NCBI GenBank assembly: GCA_016183835.1
Contig: JACPDV010000435.1
Location: 1 to 13,651, forward strand
Origin: Armatimonadota bacterium
GTDB lineage: Bacteria > Armatimonadota > UBA10988
Length of the DNA stretch: 13,651 bases
Direction: 5' to 3'
Position numbers and translations under genes: made by a program. Shown here piece after piece: positions 1-7,184 of this stretch (position 1 is its first letter; each line of letters opens with the position of its first letter). The notes under the pieces were generated by a model that was given only the letters and a program-made list of their open reading frames with translations, did no database searches and had not been told where the DNA came from.

Positions 1-874
1 AAGGATGCACATCGAGGCCGTCTCCGTGGTGGTGGACGCCGCGCTCCGCGAAGCCGGCGTGCCGTCCGGCGGGCTGGACGCCGTGGCCGTGACCCACGGG
101 CCCGGGCTGGTTGGCTCGCTCCTGGTGGGCGTCTGCTTCGCCAAGGGCTACGCCTGGCGGACCGGCGTGCCGCTGATCGGCGTCAACCACCTCGAGGGAC
201 ACCTTTACAGCAACTTCATCGAGCCGCCCACGCCGGACTTCCCGTTCATCTGCCTGATTGCCTCGGGCGGGCACTCCGACTTGATCCTGGTGCGCGGGCA
301 CGGGGACTACGAGATGCTCGGGCGCGCTCGCGACGACGCGGCGGGCGAGGCATTCGACAAGGTCGGGCGGGTCCTCGGGCTCCCCTACCCCGGCGGCCCG
401 CGGGTGGACGCGCTGGCCGAGGAGGGCGATCCGCGGGCCTTCGCCTTCCCCCGGGCCAGGCTCGACGGGCGGCTGGAGTTCAGTTTTTCCGGGCTCAAGA
501 CCGCCGTGGTGCGGGCCTGCGAGGAGCTGGGTGAGGAAGGCGTCCGCGAGCGGCTGCCCGACCTCTGCGCCTCGTTCCGCGCAGCGGTGGTGGACGTGCT
601 GGTGGAGAAGACCATCGCCTCGGCGCTGGCGCACGGCGTAAGCCGAATAGCGCTATGCGGCGGGGTGGCGGCGAGCCGCGGGCTCCGCCGGCGGCTGGAC
701 GAGGCAGCGGCCGAAGCCGGCATGCAGGTGATGTACCCCCGCTTCGCGTGGTGTACCGACAATGCCGCCATGATCGCCTGCGCCGGCTACCACCGGACGG
801 GCGGAACCGGTAGCAACCTGGGGCTGGACGTCTCGTCCACGCTCCCCCTGCCCGGGACCGAGGCACCATGCTGA
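1..874 (+). CDS. tsaD: tRNA N6-adenosine threonylcarbamoyltransferase TsaD (5' end outside window)
   Basis: This enzyme, with TsaB and TsaE, transfers the threonylcarbamoyl group from TC-AMP to A37 of ANN-decoding tRNAs (t6A) in the cytoplasm. The visible 290 codons begin at the His of the first conserved region (RMHIEAV, equivalent to ASRxH in E. coli), so about 50 residues with the GIETSCDET motif lie upstream; the ATG at 5 is internal, not the start. Family motifs follow in order: GPGLVGSLLVG, the metal-binding HLEGH (about nt 188-202), ASGGHSDL, DDAAGEAFDKVGR, YPGGP, FSFSGLKTAV, GGVAAS and CTDNAAMIA. GGVAAS has Ser where Asn is usual. The stop overlaps the ATG of the next gene by 7 bases, suggesting translational coupling. 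Identity is secure; only the missing 5' end limits the call. Confidence 0.96.
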   Translation, partial: RMHIEAVSVVVDAALREAGVPSGGLDAVAVTHGPGLVGSLLVGVCFAKGYAWRTGVPLIGVNHLEGHLYSNFIEPPTPDFPFICLIASGGHSDLILVRGHGDYEMLGRARDDAAGEAFDKVGRVLGLPYPGGPRVDALAEEGDPRAFAFPRARLDGRLEFSFSGLKTAVVRACEELGEEGVRERLPDLCASFRAAVVDVLVEKTIASALAHGVSRIALCGGVAASRGLRRRLDEAAAEAGMQVMYPRFAWCTDNAAMIACAGYHRTGGTGSNLGLDVSSTLPLPGTEAPC

Positions 875-2818
875 GCTGGCTCCAGACCCTGCGGCCGAGG
901 CGTGCCGAGCTGGTCGATAGCGTCGGCGAGCGGCTGCGCGCGTCCGGCTCGCCGTTGGCGCCGTATGAGATGGAGTATCTCGCCCGCACCGTCGTCAACG
1001 CTTACCTGGTGACACTCTCTCAGCGCGTCGAGGCGCCTCCGTGCCGAGGTGGTGACCGCCACGCTGGAGACCCTCGCCGCCGCGGTGCGCGACATCGCCG
1101 AGCGCACCGGCGAGGACCCCGCCGCGCCGCTCCACGTGCTCGAGGCCGGTCGGGCCGCGTTCCTCGGCACCTATCTGCGCGCCAAGGGCGACGAAGACCT
1201 GCGCCGCGGCCACCTGCTCGAATCGTTCGCACGCGAAGCCGACGACGTGCCCTCTCTGGTCTACAGCACCGACGCCGAAGGCCGGCTCACCGCCATCAAC
1301 AACGGCGCGGCGGAGCTGCTCGGCTACCAGCCGGAGGACCTGATCGGGCAGCACTACAGCGTGCTGATGCGCGCCGACGACGCGGCGCGGATGGGCTGGT
1401 TCATCCAGGAGCGACGCACCAACGACCGCGCCACGCGCCGGGCCAAAGTGGTGCTCCGCGCCGCCGACGGGCAGTTCAGGGAGTTCGAGGTCAGCTCCAG
1501 CGGCACCTACGGTGCGCAGGGCGAGTACCTCGGCACCGACGGCATCGCCCGCTGCGTCACCGACGGCGGTCCGCAGCTCGAGTACCAGCTCGACCCGGAG
1601 GGGCGGTTCGTCAGCATCTCGCCGTCCGTCGCGGAGGCCCTGGGCTACACCTGCGAGGAGATCCTGGGACAGCACTTCTCGTGCCTCATGGAGACCCGCG
1701 AGCGCGCCCGCGTGGGGCCGATGTTCGGCGAGCGGCGGTCCGACGAACGCGCCGCCAACCGGATCCGCGTGGTGCTTACCGGTCGCAACCGGGTGCGACG
1801 GGAGTTCCAGATCCGCGCCACCGGGTCTTACGACGAGGGCGGCCGGTTCAGCGGCACCACCGGCGTGGGGCACGACGTCACGGGGCTCACGGACACGGAG
1901 CAGGCGCTCACCGAAGGGCGCCGGATGCTCCGCCGGATCTACGACGCCGCCGGCGTGGGCCTGGCGCTGATCACCCCCGACCTGCTCGTTCGCGAGGTGA
2001 ACCGCACACTGCAGTCGCGCCGCCGGCAGCCGCTCACCGAGACGCCCTGCTACGCCGCCTTCTTCGGCCGCACGCGCGAGTGCGAGTGGTGCGGGCTCCG
2101 CGAGGCCTGGCACGGCGGGCGCACCGTGGTCCGTGACGAGGTGCTCAACCCGCTGGACGAGCGCACGTACCAGCTCATCTTCACCCCGGTCGCCGACGAC
2201 CTGGGCAACGTCTTCGGCGTGGTGGAGGCGAGCATCGACGTCACCGCCGCCTTCCAGGCCCACCGCGAGGACAGCCGCCGGCAGAAGCAGGAGGCCGTGG
2301 ACCGCATGCTCGACCACCTGGCGGGCGACGCCGTGGCGGAGCACCTGGCGCGGCTGCGGCCTCGGGCGGACGACGGTCCGCCCGGCGACCTGAACGCAGC
2401 CGTGCAGGCCGCGGTCGACGCGTTCGGCGAGCTGCCCGCCGGGGTGGAGCTGGAGTTTGAGCTGCAGCCCGCGCTCCGCCTTGCAGCGTGCTCCACCGCA
2501 CAGCTCACGGCGCTGGTGGGCGAGCTGCTGGCCAACGCCGCCGCCGCCATGCCGGGGGGCGGCGAGCTGACGATCGAGACTCACGACGGGGCCGACGGGC
2601 TCGCCCTGCTCGTCAGCGACACCGGCGAGGGGATGACCAGCATCGTCGCCCGGCTCGCCGCGGACCCGTTCTTCACCACCCGGCCCGCCCGCGCCGGGCT
2701 CGGCCTGACCCGCTGCCGCCGGCTCGTGGAGGGCTGTGGCGGCTCGCTGCGGTTCGACACCTCGCCCGGTGCCGGCACCAGCGTGCACGTCGTCCTGCCC
2801 CCGCAGGAGGCCCCCTGA
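868..2818 (+). CDS. PAS-PAS-PAS sensor histidine kinase-like protein, frameshifted
   Basis: Probable signal-sensing ATP-binding kinase, apparently cytoplasmic because no membrane segment is seen. It starts at ATG 868, overlapping the tsaD stop, with a weak GAGG at 860-863. The first 55 or so codons (MLSWLQTLRP...VTLSQRVEA) are in one frame and the rest, from about 1040, is in the next. Dropping one C of the CC at 1036-1037 joins them as VEALRAEVVTATLE, giving about 649 residues. In that numbering PAS1 is about 128-230, PAS2 about 237-338 and PAS3 about 350-462; PAS3 carries a Cys cluster (C394, C405, C408). The C-terminal HATPase has an N box (ELLANAAAAMP), DTGEGM, FFTT and GLGLTRC. The region where a phosphoacceptor H-box should lie (about 470-510) is short and has no HE/HD-xxN motif. 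No response regulator is adjacent. Kinase fold sure; activity and signal unknown. Confidence 0.82.
1036..1037 (+). other. Probable single-base insertion (frameshift point) in the PAS kinase gene
   Basis: The upstream frame reads sensibly through TLSQRVEA. The downstream frame is closed by a TGA at 1010-1012, so it has no start of its own before the GTG codons at 1049 and 1052. Removing one of these two C residues restores one continuous reading frame across the junction with plausible helical sequence. The switch must occur between 1013 and about 1048; the exact base is an inference. Confidence 0.6.
2805..2810 (+). promoter_or_regulatory. Ribosome binding site of holA (AGGAGG)
   Basis: A full AGGAGG lies inside the last codons of the kinase gene, 7 bases before the ATG at 2818. 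The ATG overlaps the kinase stop as TGATG. This near-ideal site fixes the holA start at 2818 and supports the reading of the first 91 codons in that frame even though the frame is lost later. Confidence 0.75.
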
Positions 2819-3994
2819 TGCGCCCGTCCCGCGGCGGCACCGATTTCGAGACCACCCGCCGGCGCGCCGCCGAGATCCTCGATGACCTGGACCGCGGCGA
2901 GGTCGCGTCGGTCTACCTGCTGTACGGCGAGGACGACTTCCAACGGCAGACGATGGTGCGGCGGGTGGTGGGCAAGATCCTGCCCGAGCAGCATCGCGAC
3001 ACGCGCCTGACCGATCTGCGCGGCGCCGAGGTCAGCGCGCGCCGGGTGGCCGGCGAGCTGGAGTCCGGCGGGCTCAACTTCGGCGACGAGCCGCGCCGGC
3101 GACGGGGTGGACCTGCTCCACGACCGCATCGCCGCCGGGCTGCTGGACGACGTGACCCTGATCTTCGAGGTCGACGGCGCGGTCGACCGCCGGCTCAAGC
3201 TGGCCAAGCTGGTGATGGAGACCGGGGTGGTGCTGGAGTGCCCGGCGCTGAGCGGCGAAGACGAGGTGGCCCGCTTCCTCTCCGCCCGCCTGCGTCGCGC
3301 GGGCAAGAGCATGGCCCGTGCGGCGGTGGCGGCGCTGGTCGAGCGCTCCGGCACCGACGCGCAGGCGCTCTGTCACGAGACCGACAAGCTGATGGCCTAC
3401 GTGGGCGAGCGCGAGGAGATCACCGTCGAGGACGTGCGCGAGATGGTCGCGCCGACGGTGGAGCTGAGCGTCTTCGAGCTGGTGGACGCGGTGGCGGAGC
3501 GGCGCCCGCGGGACGCCCTCGACCGGCTCGAGGGGATGCTCGGGCAGCAGGCCGAGCCGTTCCTGATCCTGGCCATGCTGATCCGCCAGTTCCGTCTGCT
3601 CGTGCAGGGGCGCTACCTGCTCGACAGCGGGCTGGTGGAGCCGCGTCTGGTGCGGCTGCGGGCGTTCGACTTCAACCGGGTGATCACCGAGAAGGGCGAC
3701 TCCGGCAGCCTGCTCGACGAATGGAAGGCGCGCACCGCCGAGGTCCTCCCGCCGGACCCCCGCCAGAACCTGCTCGGCCAGCACTACTTCCCCTTCTGGA
3801 AGACGCTCAACATGGCGCAGCGGCTGCCCGCCGAGATGCTCGAGGCCGCCCTGGAGCGACTGCTGCAGTGCGACCTGGCACTCAAGAGCTCCCACCTCGA
3901 GCCGCGGCAGGAGATGGAGCTGCTGGTGGCCGACCTCTGCACCCGCATGGCCGCCGGCGCCACCCTCGACCTGGAGACATTGATGGAGGCGTGA
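2818..3994 (+). CDS. holA: DNA polymerase III subunit delta (HolA), frame broken near 3090-3105
   Basis: Delta subunit of the clamp loader, which opens the beta clamp and loads it on primed DNA with gamma/tau and delta prime. The N-terminal part (2818 to about 3090) has the family's YLLYGEDDFQRQ motif and the helix region before GGLNFGD. The C-terminal part (about 3096-3994, other frame) has VDLLHDRIAAGLLDDVTLIFEV, the HETDKL helix, the FELVDAV segment, PFLILAMLIRQFRLL and a normal C-terminal collar domain. The two pieces are in different frames with no stop between. The join is about 7-12 residues shorter than expected: the strand that normally follows LFGD (rLVVVR-like) is absent. So a deletion of 2 mod 3 bases, or a more complex error, is likelier than one extra base. 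About 390 codons in all, with an N-terminal extension of roughly 25. The gene is essential in known bacteria, so a truly dead copy would be surprising unless another exists. Confidence 0.85.
3081..3104 (+). repeat. Short direct repeat CGGCGACG at the holA frame break
   Basis: CGGCGACG occurs at 3081-3088 and again at 3097-3104, a 16-base offset (1 mod 3). Removing one repeat unit would restore the frame (FGDGVDLLHD) but would leave the protein even shorter than its relatives. A slippage or assembly event at these GC-rich repeats is a reasonable but unproven cause of the break. Confidence 0.5.
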
Positions 3995-4002
3995 GCCATA
4001 AT
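3974..4002 (+). promoter_or_regulatory. Possible leaderless promoter for the siroheme decarboxylase gene
   Basis: GAGACA at 3974-3979 (4 of 6 to TTGACA), a 17-base spacer, then CATAAT at 3997-4002 (5 of 6 to TATAAT). The ATG at 4009 lies 6 bases after the -10 hexamer, where transcription would begin. The only Shine-Dalgarno-like GGAGG (3985-3989) is 19 bases from the ATG, too far for usual use. AT-rich runs are rare in this window, so CATAAT stands out. This is a pattern match only, and the gene may simply be read from the upstream operon. Confidence 0.35.
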
Positions 4003-4008
4003 AGCCGC

Positions 4009-5109
4009 ATGAGCGACCCAACCGCCGTCTCGCCGACCCACCGGCACCAGCCGCATTACGAACCCGATGCGCTCGAGCAGCGCCTCCTTAACGAGCTGCA
4101 GACCGACTTCCCCCTCGTCAGCCGGCCCTTTGCCGCGCTCGGCGAGCGCGTCGGCGTCAGCGAGGAGGAGACCCTCGAGCGCGTCGCCCGGCTGAAGGAG
4201 GCGGCCATCATCCGGCAGATCAGCGCCATCTTCGACAGCCGGCGACTCGGCTACCGCTCCTCGCTGGTGGCGATGCGTTTCGATGCCGAGGAGGTGGACG
4301 CCGGCGCCGCGGTGGTCAGCCTGCACCCCGGGGTGAGCCACAACTACCGGCGCAACCACCGCTACAACCTGTGGTTCACCATTGCCGTGCCGCCCGGCCG
4401 GTCGCTGGAGTCCGAGGTGGAGCAGCTCGCCGCCAAGGCGCGGCCCGAGCAGACCTGGCTCCTGCCCACGCGCAAGCTCTACAAGATCGGCGTCAACCTC
4501 GACACCACCGGGCAGATGCCCGTCACCGCCACCGAGGACGAGGAGGAGAGCATCGGCCTGCGCGCGGCGAAGTCGTGGCAGGCCGAGGTGGTGGAGGGTG
4601 AGTTCGCCCCGGACGAGCTGGCGGCGGTGCGCGCGCTGCAGTCCGATCTGCCGCTGGTGCCGGCGCCCTTCGCCGTGCTGGCGGAGGGGGCGGGCCTGGC
4701 CGAGAGCCGGCTGCTCGAGCTGACCCACCAGTTCTTGGAGGGCAAGCAGCTCAGGCGCTTCGCGGCGGTCTTGCGTCACCGTCAGGCGGGCTTCCGAGCC
4801 AATGCGATGGGCGTTTGGGCCGTGCCCGACGAGCGCGTCGACGAGGTCGGGCAGCAGCTCGCCTCTTACAAGGTGGTCAGCCACTGCTACCAGCGGCCGA
4901 CCTACCCCGACTGGCCTTACGCGCTCTTCACCATGATCCACGCCCGCCACGCCGACGACATCGAGGAGGCGGCAAGCGCCATGAGCGTGGCCACGCAGGT
5001 CACCGAGTACGCGCTCCTCTACAGCACCAAGGAGTACAAGAAGACGCGCGTGCGGTACTTCCTGGACGACGACAGCTTCGACGTGAGCAGCCTGGCCGTA
5101 CGGCCGTAG
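4009..5109 (+). CDS. ahbAB: Fused siroheme decarboxylase (AhbA-AhbB / NirD-NirL type, single chain)
   Basis: Siroheme decarboxylase removes the acetate carboxyls at C12 and C18 of siroheme to give 12,18-didecarboxysiroheme, in the siroheme route to heme b and in heme d1 synthesis. The 366-residue protein holds two Lrp/AsnC-like halves, each an HTH-like domain plus an alpha-beta domain. Half 1 (about 20-165) is AhbA-like: FPLVSRPFAALGERVG, IIRQISAIFDSRRLGYRS, HPGVSHNYRRNHRYNLWFT and LPTRKLYKIGVNLD. A linker (about 166-195) rich in Asp/Glu follows. Half 2 (about 196-355) is AhbB-like: DLPLVPAPFAVLAEGAGL, RFAAVLRHRQAGFRANAMGVW, SHCYQRPTYPDWPYALFTMIH and YSTKEYKKTRVRYF. AhbA and AhbB usually form a heterodimer, so the fusion fixes 1:1 pairing. 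No ahbC, ahbD, nirJ or nirF is in the window, so heme b versus heme d1 cannot be decided. The HTH-like halves could be mistaken for a transcription factor, but the motifs argue against that. Confidence 0.9.
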   Translation: MSDPTAVSPTHRHQPHYEPDALEQRLLNELQTDFPLVSRPFAALGERVGVSEEETLERVARLKEAAIIRQISAIFDSRRLGYRSSLVAMRFDAEEVDAGAAVVSLHPGVSHNYRRNHRYNLWFTIAVPPGRSLESEVEQLAAKARPEQTWLLPTRKLYKIGVNLDTTGQMPVTATEDEEESIGLRAAKSWQAEVVEGEFAPDELAAVRALQSDLPLVPAPFAVLAEGAGLAESRLLELTHQFLEGKQLRRFAAVLRHRQAGFRANAMGVWAVPDERVDEVGQQLASYKVVSHCYQRPTYPDWPYALFTMIHARHADDIEEAASAMSVATQVTEYALLYSTKEYKKTRVRYFLDDDSFDVSSLAVRP

Positions 5110-5112
5110 GCC
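5110..5112. other. Convergent operon junction without terminator
   Basis: The plus-strand ahbAB stop (TAG ending at 5109) and the minus-strand small gene stop (TAG at 5113-5115 reversed) are separated by three bases. No hairpin with a T-run was seen on either side, so transcripts must end inside the opposing gene or by Rho. Confidence 0.7.
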
Positions 5113-5457
5113 CTATGCATCCGGCTCGTCCGGCAGCGGGATGTCACCGAACATGCGCTCGAAGCGCGGCTCGTCGTGGACTTCGAGCACGCCGTACCAG
5201 AGCTCCAGCAGCACCACCCAGAGCCGCTGCCGCGCCTGCTCGGGCTCCTGCTCGAGCGCGTCGTCGAGAAAGCCTTTCATCGCGCCCTCCAGGCTGGCGC
5301 CCGGCTCGTCCGTGAGCACGTAACGGCCCTCTTCGCGCCCGGCCCCCTGCTGCTCGTGGAACCAGGCCGCGAAGGCGCGGACGTTGTCGGGCGTGGCGCG
5401 CTCCAGCCGCGAGCCGAACCGCTCGGTCACCAGCCTCCGGAATGCCCCGGCCTCCAT
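5113..5457 (-). CDS. Small protein of unknown function after hpf
   Basis: I do not recognise this 114-residue protein. It is predicted soluble and helical, without signal peptide, membrane segment or Cys pairs, and has an acidic tail (FGDIPLPDEPDA). Aromatic residues cluster in RAFAAWFHEQQ and LWVVLLELWYGVLEV. It looks like a real gene: it starts 7 bases after the hpf stop, with GGAG (5468-5471 on the reverse strand) 10 bases before its ATG, its amino-acid make-up is ordinary, and it closes the radA operon. Its stop lies 3 bases from the convergent ahbAB stop. Position suggests co-expression with ribosome hibernation factor, but a functional link is only a guess. Confidence 0.7.
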   Translation of the reverse strand: MEAGAFRRLVTERFGSRLERATPDNVRAFAAWFHEQQGAGREEGRYVLTDEPGASLEGAMKGFLDDALEQEPEQARQRLWVVLLELWYGVLEVHDEPRFERMFGDIPLPDEPDA

Positions 5458-5464
5458 AGCGTGC

Positions 5465-6004
5465 TCACTCCGGCTGGATCAGGCCGATGTCGCCGTTCCT
5501 GCGCCGGTAGACCACGTTCATGTCGTTGGTCTCGTCGTTGGTGAAAACGTAGAAGTCGTGGCCCAGCAGCTCCATCTGGAGCGCGGCCTCCTCGATGGAC
5601 ATGGGCTTGACCGAGATGCGTTTCACGCGCACCACGCGCGGCAGCTCGAACTGCTCCTCCTCGGCCTCCGGCTCGTAGGAAGTGAGCGGCGGCGCCTCGC
5701 GCACGTCGCCGGCGCGGCTGCGGTGCAGCAGCCGGCCCTTGTGCCGGTGGAGCTGCCGCTCCAGCTTGTCCAGCACCTCGTCGATGCTCGCCCCCACGTT
5801 GTCCGAGCGGTCCTCCGCCCGAATGATCTGGTGCTTGATGTGCAGCGTCACCTCGGTGGTGTGCCAGTTGCGTTGCCGGCCCAGCACCACGTGGGCCTCT
5901 TCCAGGAACTCGTAGCGCCCGCTCAGCTCGGTCAAGCGGTCCTGTATGGACTCGGCCAAGGCGTCCGGCACATCGATCTGCTTGCCTTGGATCGTGATTC
6001 GCAT
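5465..6004 (-). CDS. hpf: Ribosome hibernation promoting factor, long form
   Basis: Long HPF binds the 30S decoding region and, through its C-terminal domain, pairs two ribosomes into inactive 100S dimers in slow growth or starvation. The 179-residue chain has the N-terminal S30AE/YfiA domain (about 1-95; MRITIQGKQIDVPDAL start, VTLHIKHQIIRAEDRSDN, YASID-like GASIDEVLDKLERQLHRHKGR). An acidic linker (about 100-122) leads to the dimerisation domain (about 124-178; VVRVKRISVKPMSIEEA, LGHDFYVFTNDET, NVVYRRRNGDIGLI). Length and both domains mark it as long form rather than short HPF or YfiA. A GGAG (6015-6018 reversed) that overlaps the ispDF stop TAG lies 10 bases before the ATG, so it is probably coupled to ispDF. 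Confidence 0.97.
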   Translation of the reverse strand: MRITIQGKQIDVPDALAESIQDRLTELSGRYEFLEEAHVVLGRQRNWHTTEVTLHIKHQIIRAEDRSDNVGASIDEVLDKLERQLHRHKGRLLHRSRAGDVREAPPLTSYEPEAEEEQFELPRVVRVKRISVKPMSIEEAALQMELLGHDFYVFTNDETNDMNVVYRRRNGDIGLIQPE

Positions 6005-6017
6005 GGTTCTCGTTCTC

Positions 6018-7184
6018 CTAGCCGTTCGTTAAGGCCGCCACGGCGTGGGCGGCAATGCCCTGTCCGGCTCCAAGGTCGTCGAGCCCCTCGTGTGTGGTGG
6101 CTTTGATGCTCACTTGTTGCGGGGTGACCGCTATGGCAGCGGCGATGACCTCGCGCATCCGCTCCACGTAGGGCGCCAGCCGCGGCCGCTCGGCGATCAC
6201 CGTGGCGTCGAGGTTCAAGACCCGGTAGCCGGCCTCGGCCACCAGGCGGTGGGTCGCCTCCAGCAGCCGGAGGCTGGCCACGCCCTCGTAGGCCGGGTCG
6301 CTGTCGGGGAAGTGCCGGCCGATGTCGCCGGCCCCGATGGCGCCGAGGAGCGCGTCGCAGATGGCGTGGAGCAGCGCATCGGCGTCGGAGTGGCCCAGCA
6401 GCCCCACCGGCGAGTCGATCTTCACGCCGCCCAGCCACAGCTCGCGCCCGGGCACCAGGCGGTGCACGTCGTAGCCGTAGCCGATCCGCGAAGTCTGCAT
6501 CCCGCCGCCCTCCAACAGCGCCGCCGCCACGGCGAAGTCCTCGTTCCGCGTCACCTTCATGTTCCGCGGCGAGCCCCGAACAACACGCACTTCTCGCCCC
6601 AGATGCTCCACCAGCCCGGCTTCGTCGGTGGCTTCGAACCCGGTCACCGCCGCGAAGCGCACCGCCTCGGCCAGCCACGAGGTGCGGAACGCCTGCGGGG
6701 TCTGCATGGCCCAGGTAGTCCCGCGGTCCACCGTGCCCACCACGTGCCCGTCCGCGACGGTCTTGAGCGTGTCGGCCACGGGCACGGCCACCACGCCGCT
6801 GCCGTGCTCATGGGCCGATGCGAGGGCGGCGAGGAACAGCTCGGGGGTGACGAGCGGCCGCGCGCCATCGTGCACGGCCACCAGCTCCAGCTCGGCGCGC
6901 ACCTCGCGCAGCCCCTTGGCCACCGAGGCCTGCCGCGTGGCGCCGCCGGGGGCGAAGGTGATAGGGCAGCCCGCCTGGCCGGCGACCGAGGTCATGGCGT
7001 CGCGCTCGTCGTCGCGGCAGACCAGCACGGTCTGAGCGGGTGAGAGCGCGGCCACGGCGCGGAGCGTGTGGACGAGGAGCGGCTCCCCGGCGAGCGGGCG
7101 GAGCAGCTTGTTGACGGGCCCGCCGACCCGCGAGCCGGACCCCGCCGCGGGGACCACCACAGCCGCCTTCGCGAGACAGCTCAC
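6018..7184 (-). CDS. ispDF: Bifunctional MEP-pathway enzyme IspD-IspF
   Basis: Fuses two non-consecutive steps of the methylerythritol phosphate route to isoprenoids: CTP-dependent cytidylyltransferase (IspD, MEP to CDP-ME) and MECDP synthase (IspF, CDP-ME-2-phosphate to cyclic diphosphate). IspD spans about residues 5-225: nucleotide-binding AAGSGSRVGGPVNK (13-26), VCRDDE, GGATRQASV, VHDGARP (metal Asp 106) and WAMQTPQAFR. IspF spans about 231-387: zinc-site D239 and H241 in GYGYDVHR, third ligand H273, GHSDADALLHA, HFPDSDP and KATTHEGLD. The start is GTG at 7184, overlapping the preceding stop as GTGA. IspE, which acts between the two, is not here. All the IspD and IspF signatures named above are intact. 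Confidence 0.97.
   Translation of the reverse strand: MSCLAKAAVVVPAAGSGSRVGGPVNKLLRPLAGEPLLVHTLRAVAALSPAQTVLVCRDDERDAMTSVAGQAGCPITFAPGGATRQASVAKGLREVRAELELVAVHDGARPLVTPELFLAALASAHEHGSGVVAVPVADTLKTVADGHVVGTVDRGTTWAMQTPQAFRTSWLAEAVRFAAVTGFEATDEAGLVEHLGREVRVVRGSPRNMKVTRNEDFAVAAALLEGGGMQTSRIGYGYDVHRLVPGRELWLGGVKIDSPVGLLGHSDADALLHAICDALLGAIGAGDIGRHFPDSDPAYEGVASLRLLEATHRLVAEAGYRVLNLDATVIAERPRLAPYVERMREVIAAAIAVTPQQVSIKATTHEGLDDLGAGQGIAAHAVAALTNG

Noticed and set aside
995..2788. 597-codon open frame on the minus strand opposite the PAS kinase
   Set aside because: Shadow of the GC-rich sense gene: low-complexity, His/Gly/Val/Arg-rich, with no domain motifs.
3081..3104. Programmed ribosomal frameshift in holA
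   Set aside because: No known slippery heptamer, no stop codon at the shift point, and residues appear to be missing as well as shifted; error or deletion fits better.
4009..5109. Lrp/AsnC transcription factor
   Set aside because: Both halves keep siroheme decarboxylase signatures (HNYRRNHRYNLWF, CYQRPTYPDWPY) that regulators lack.
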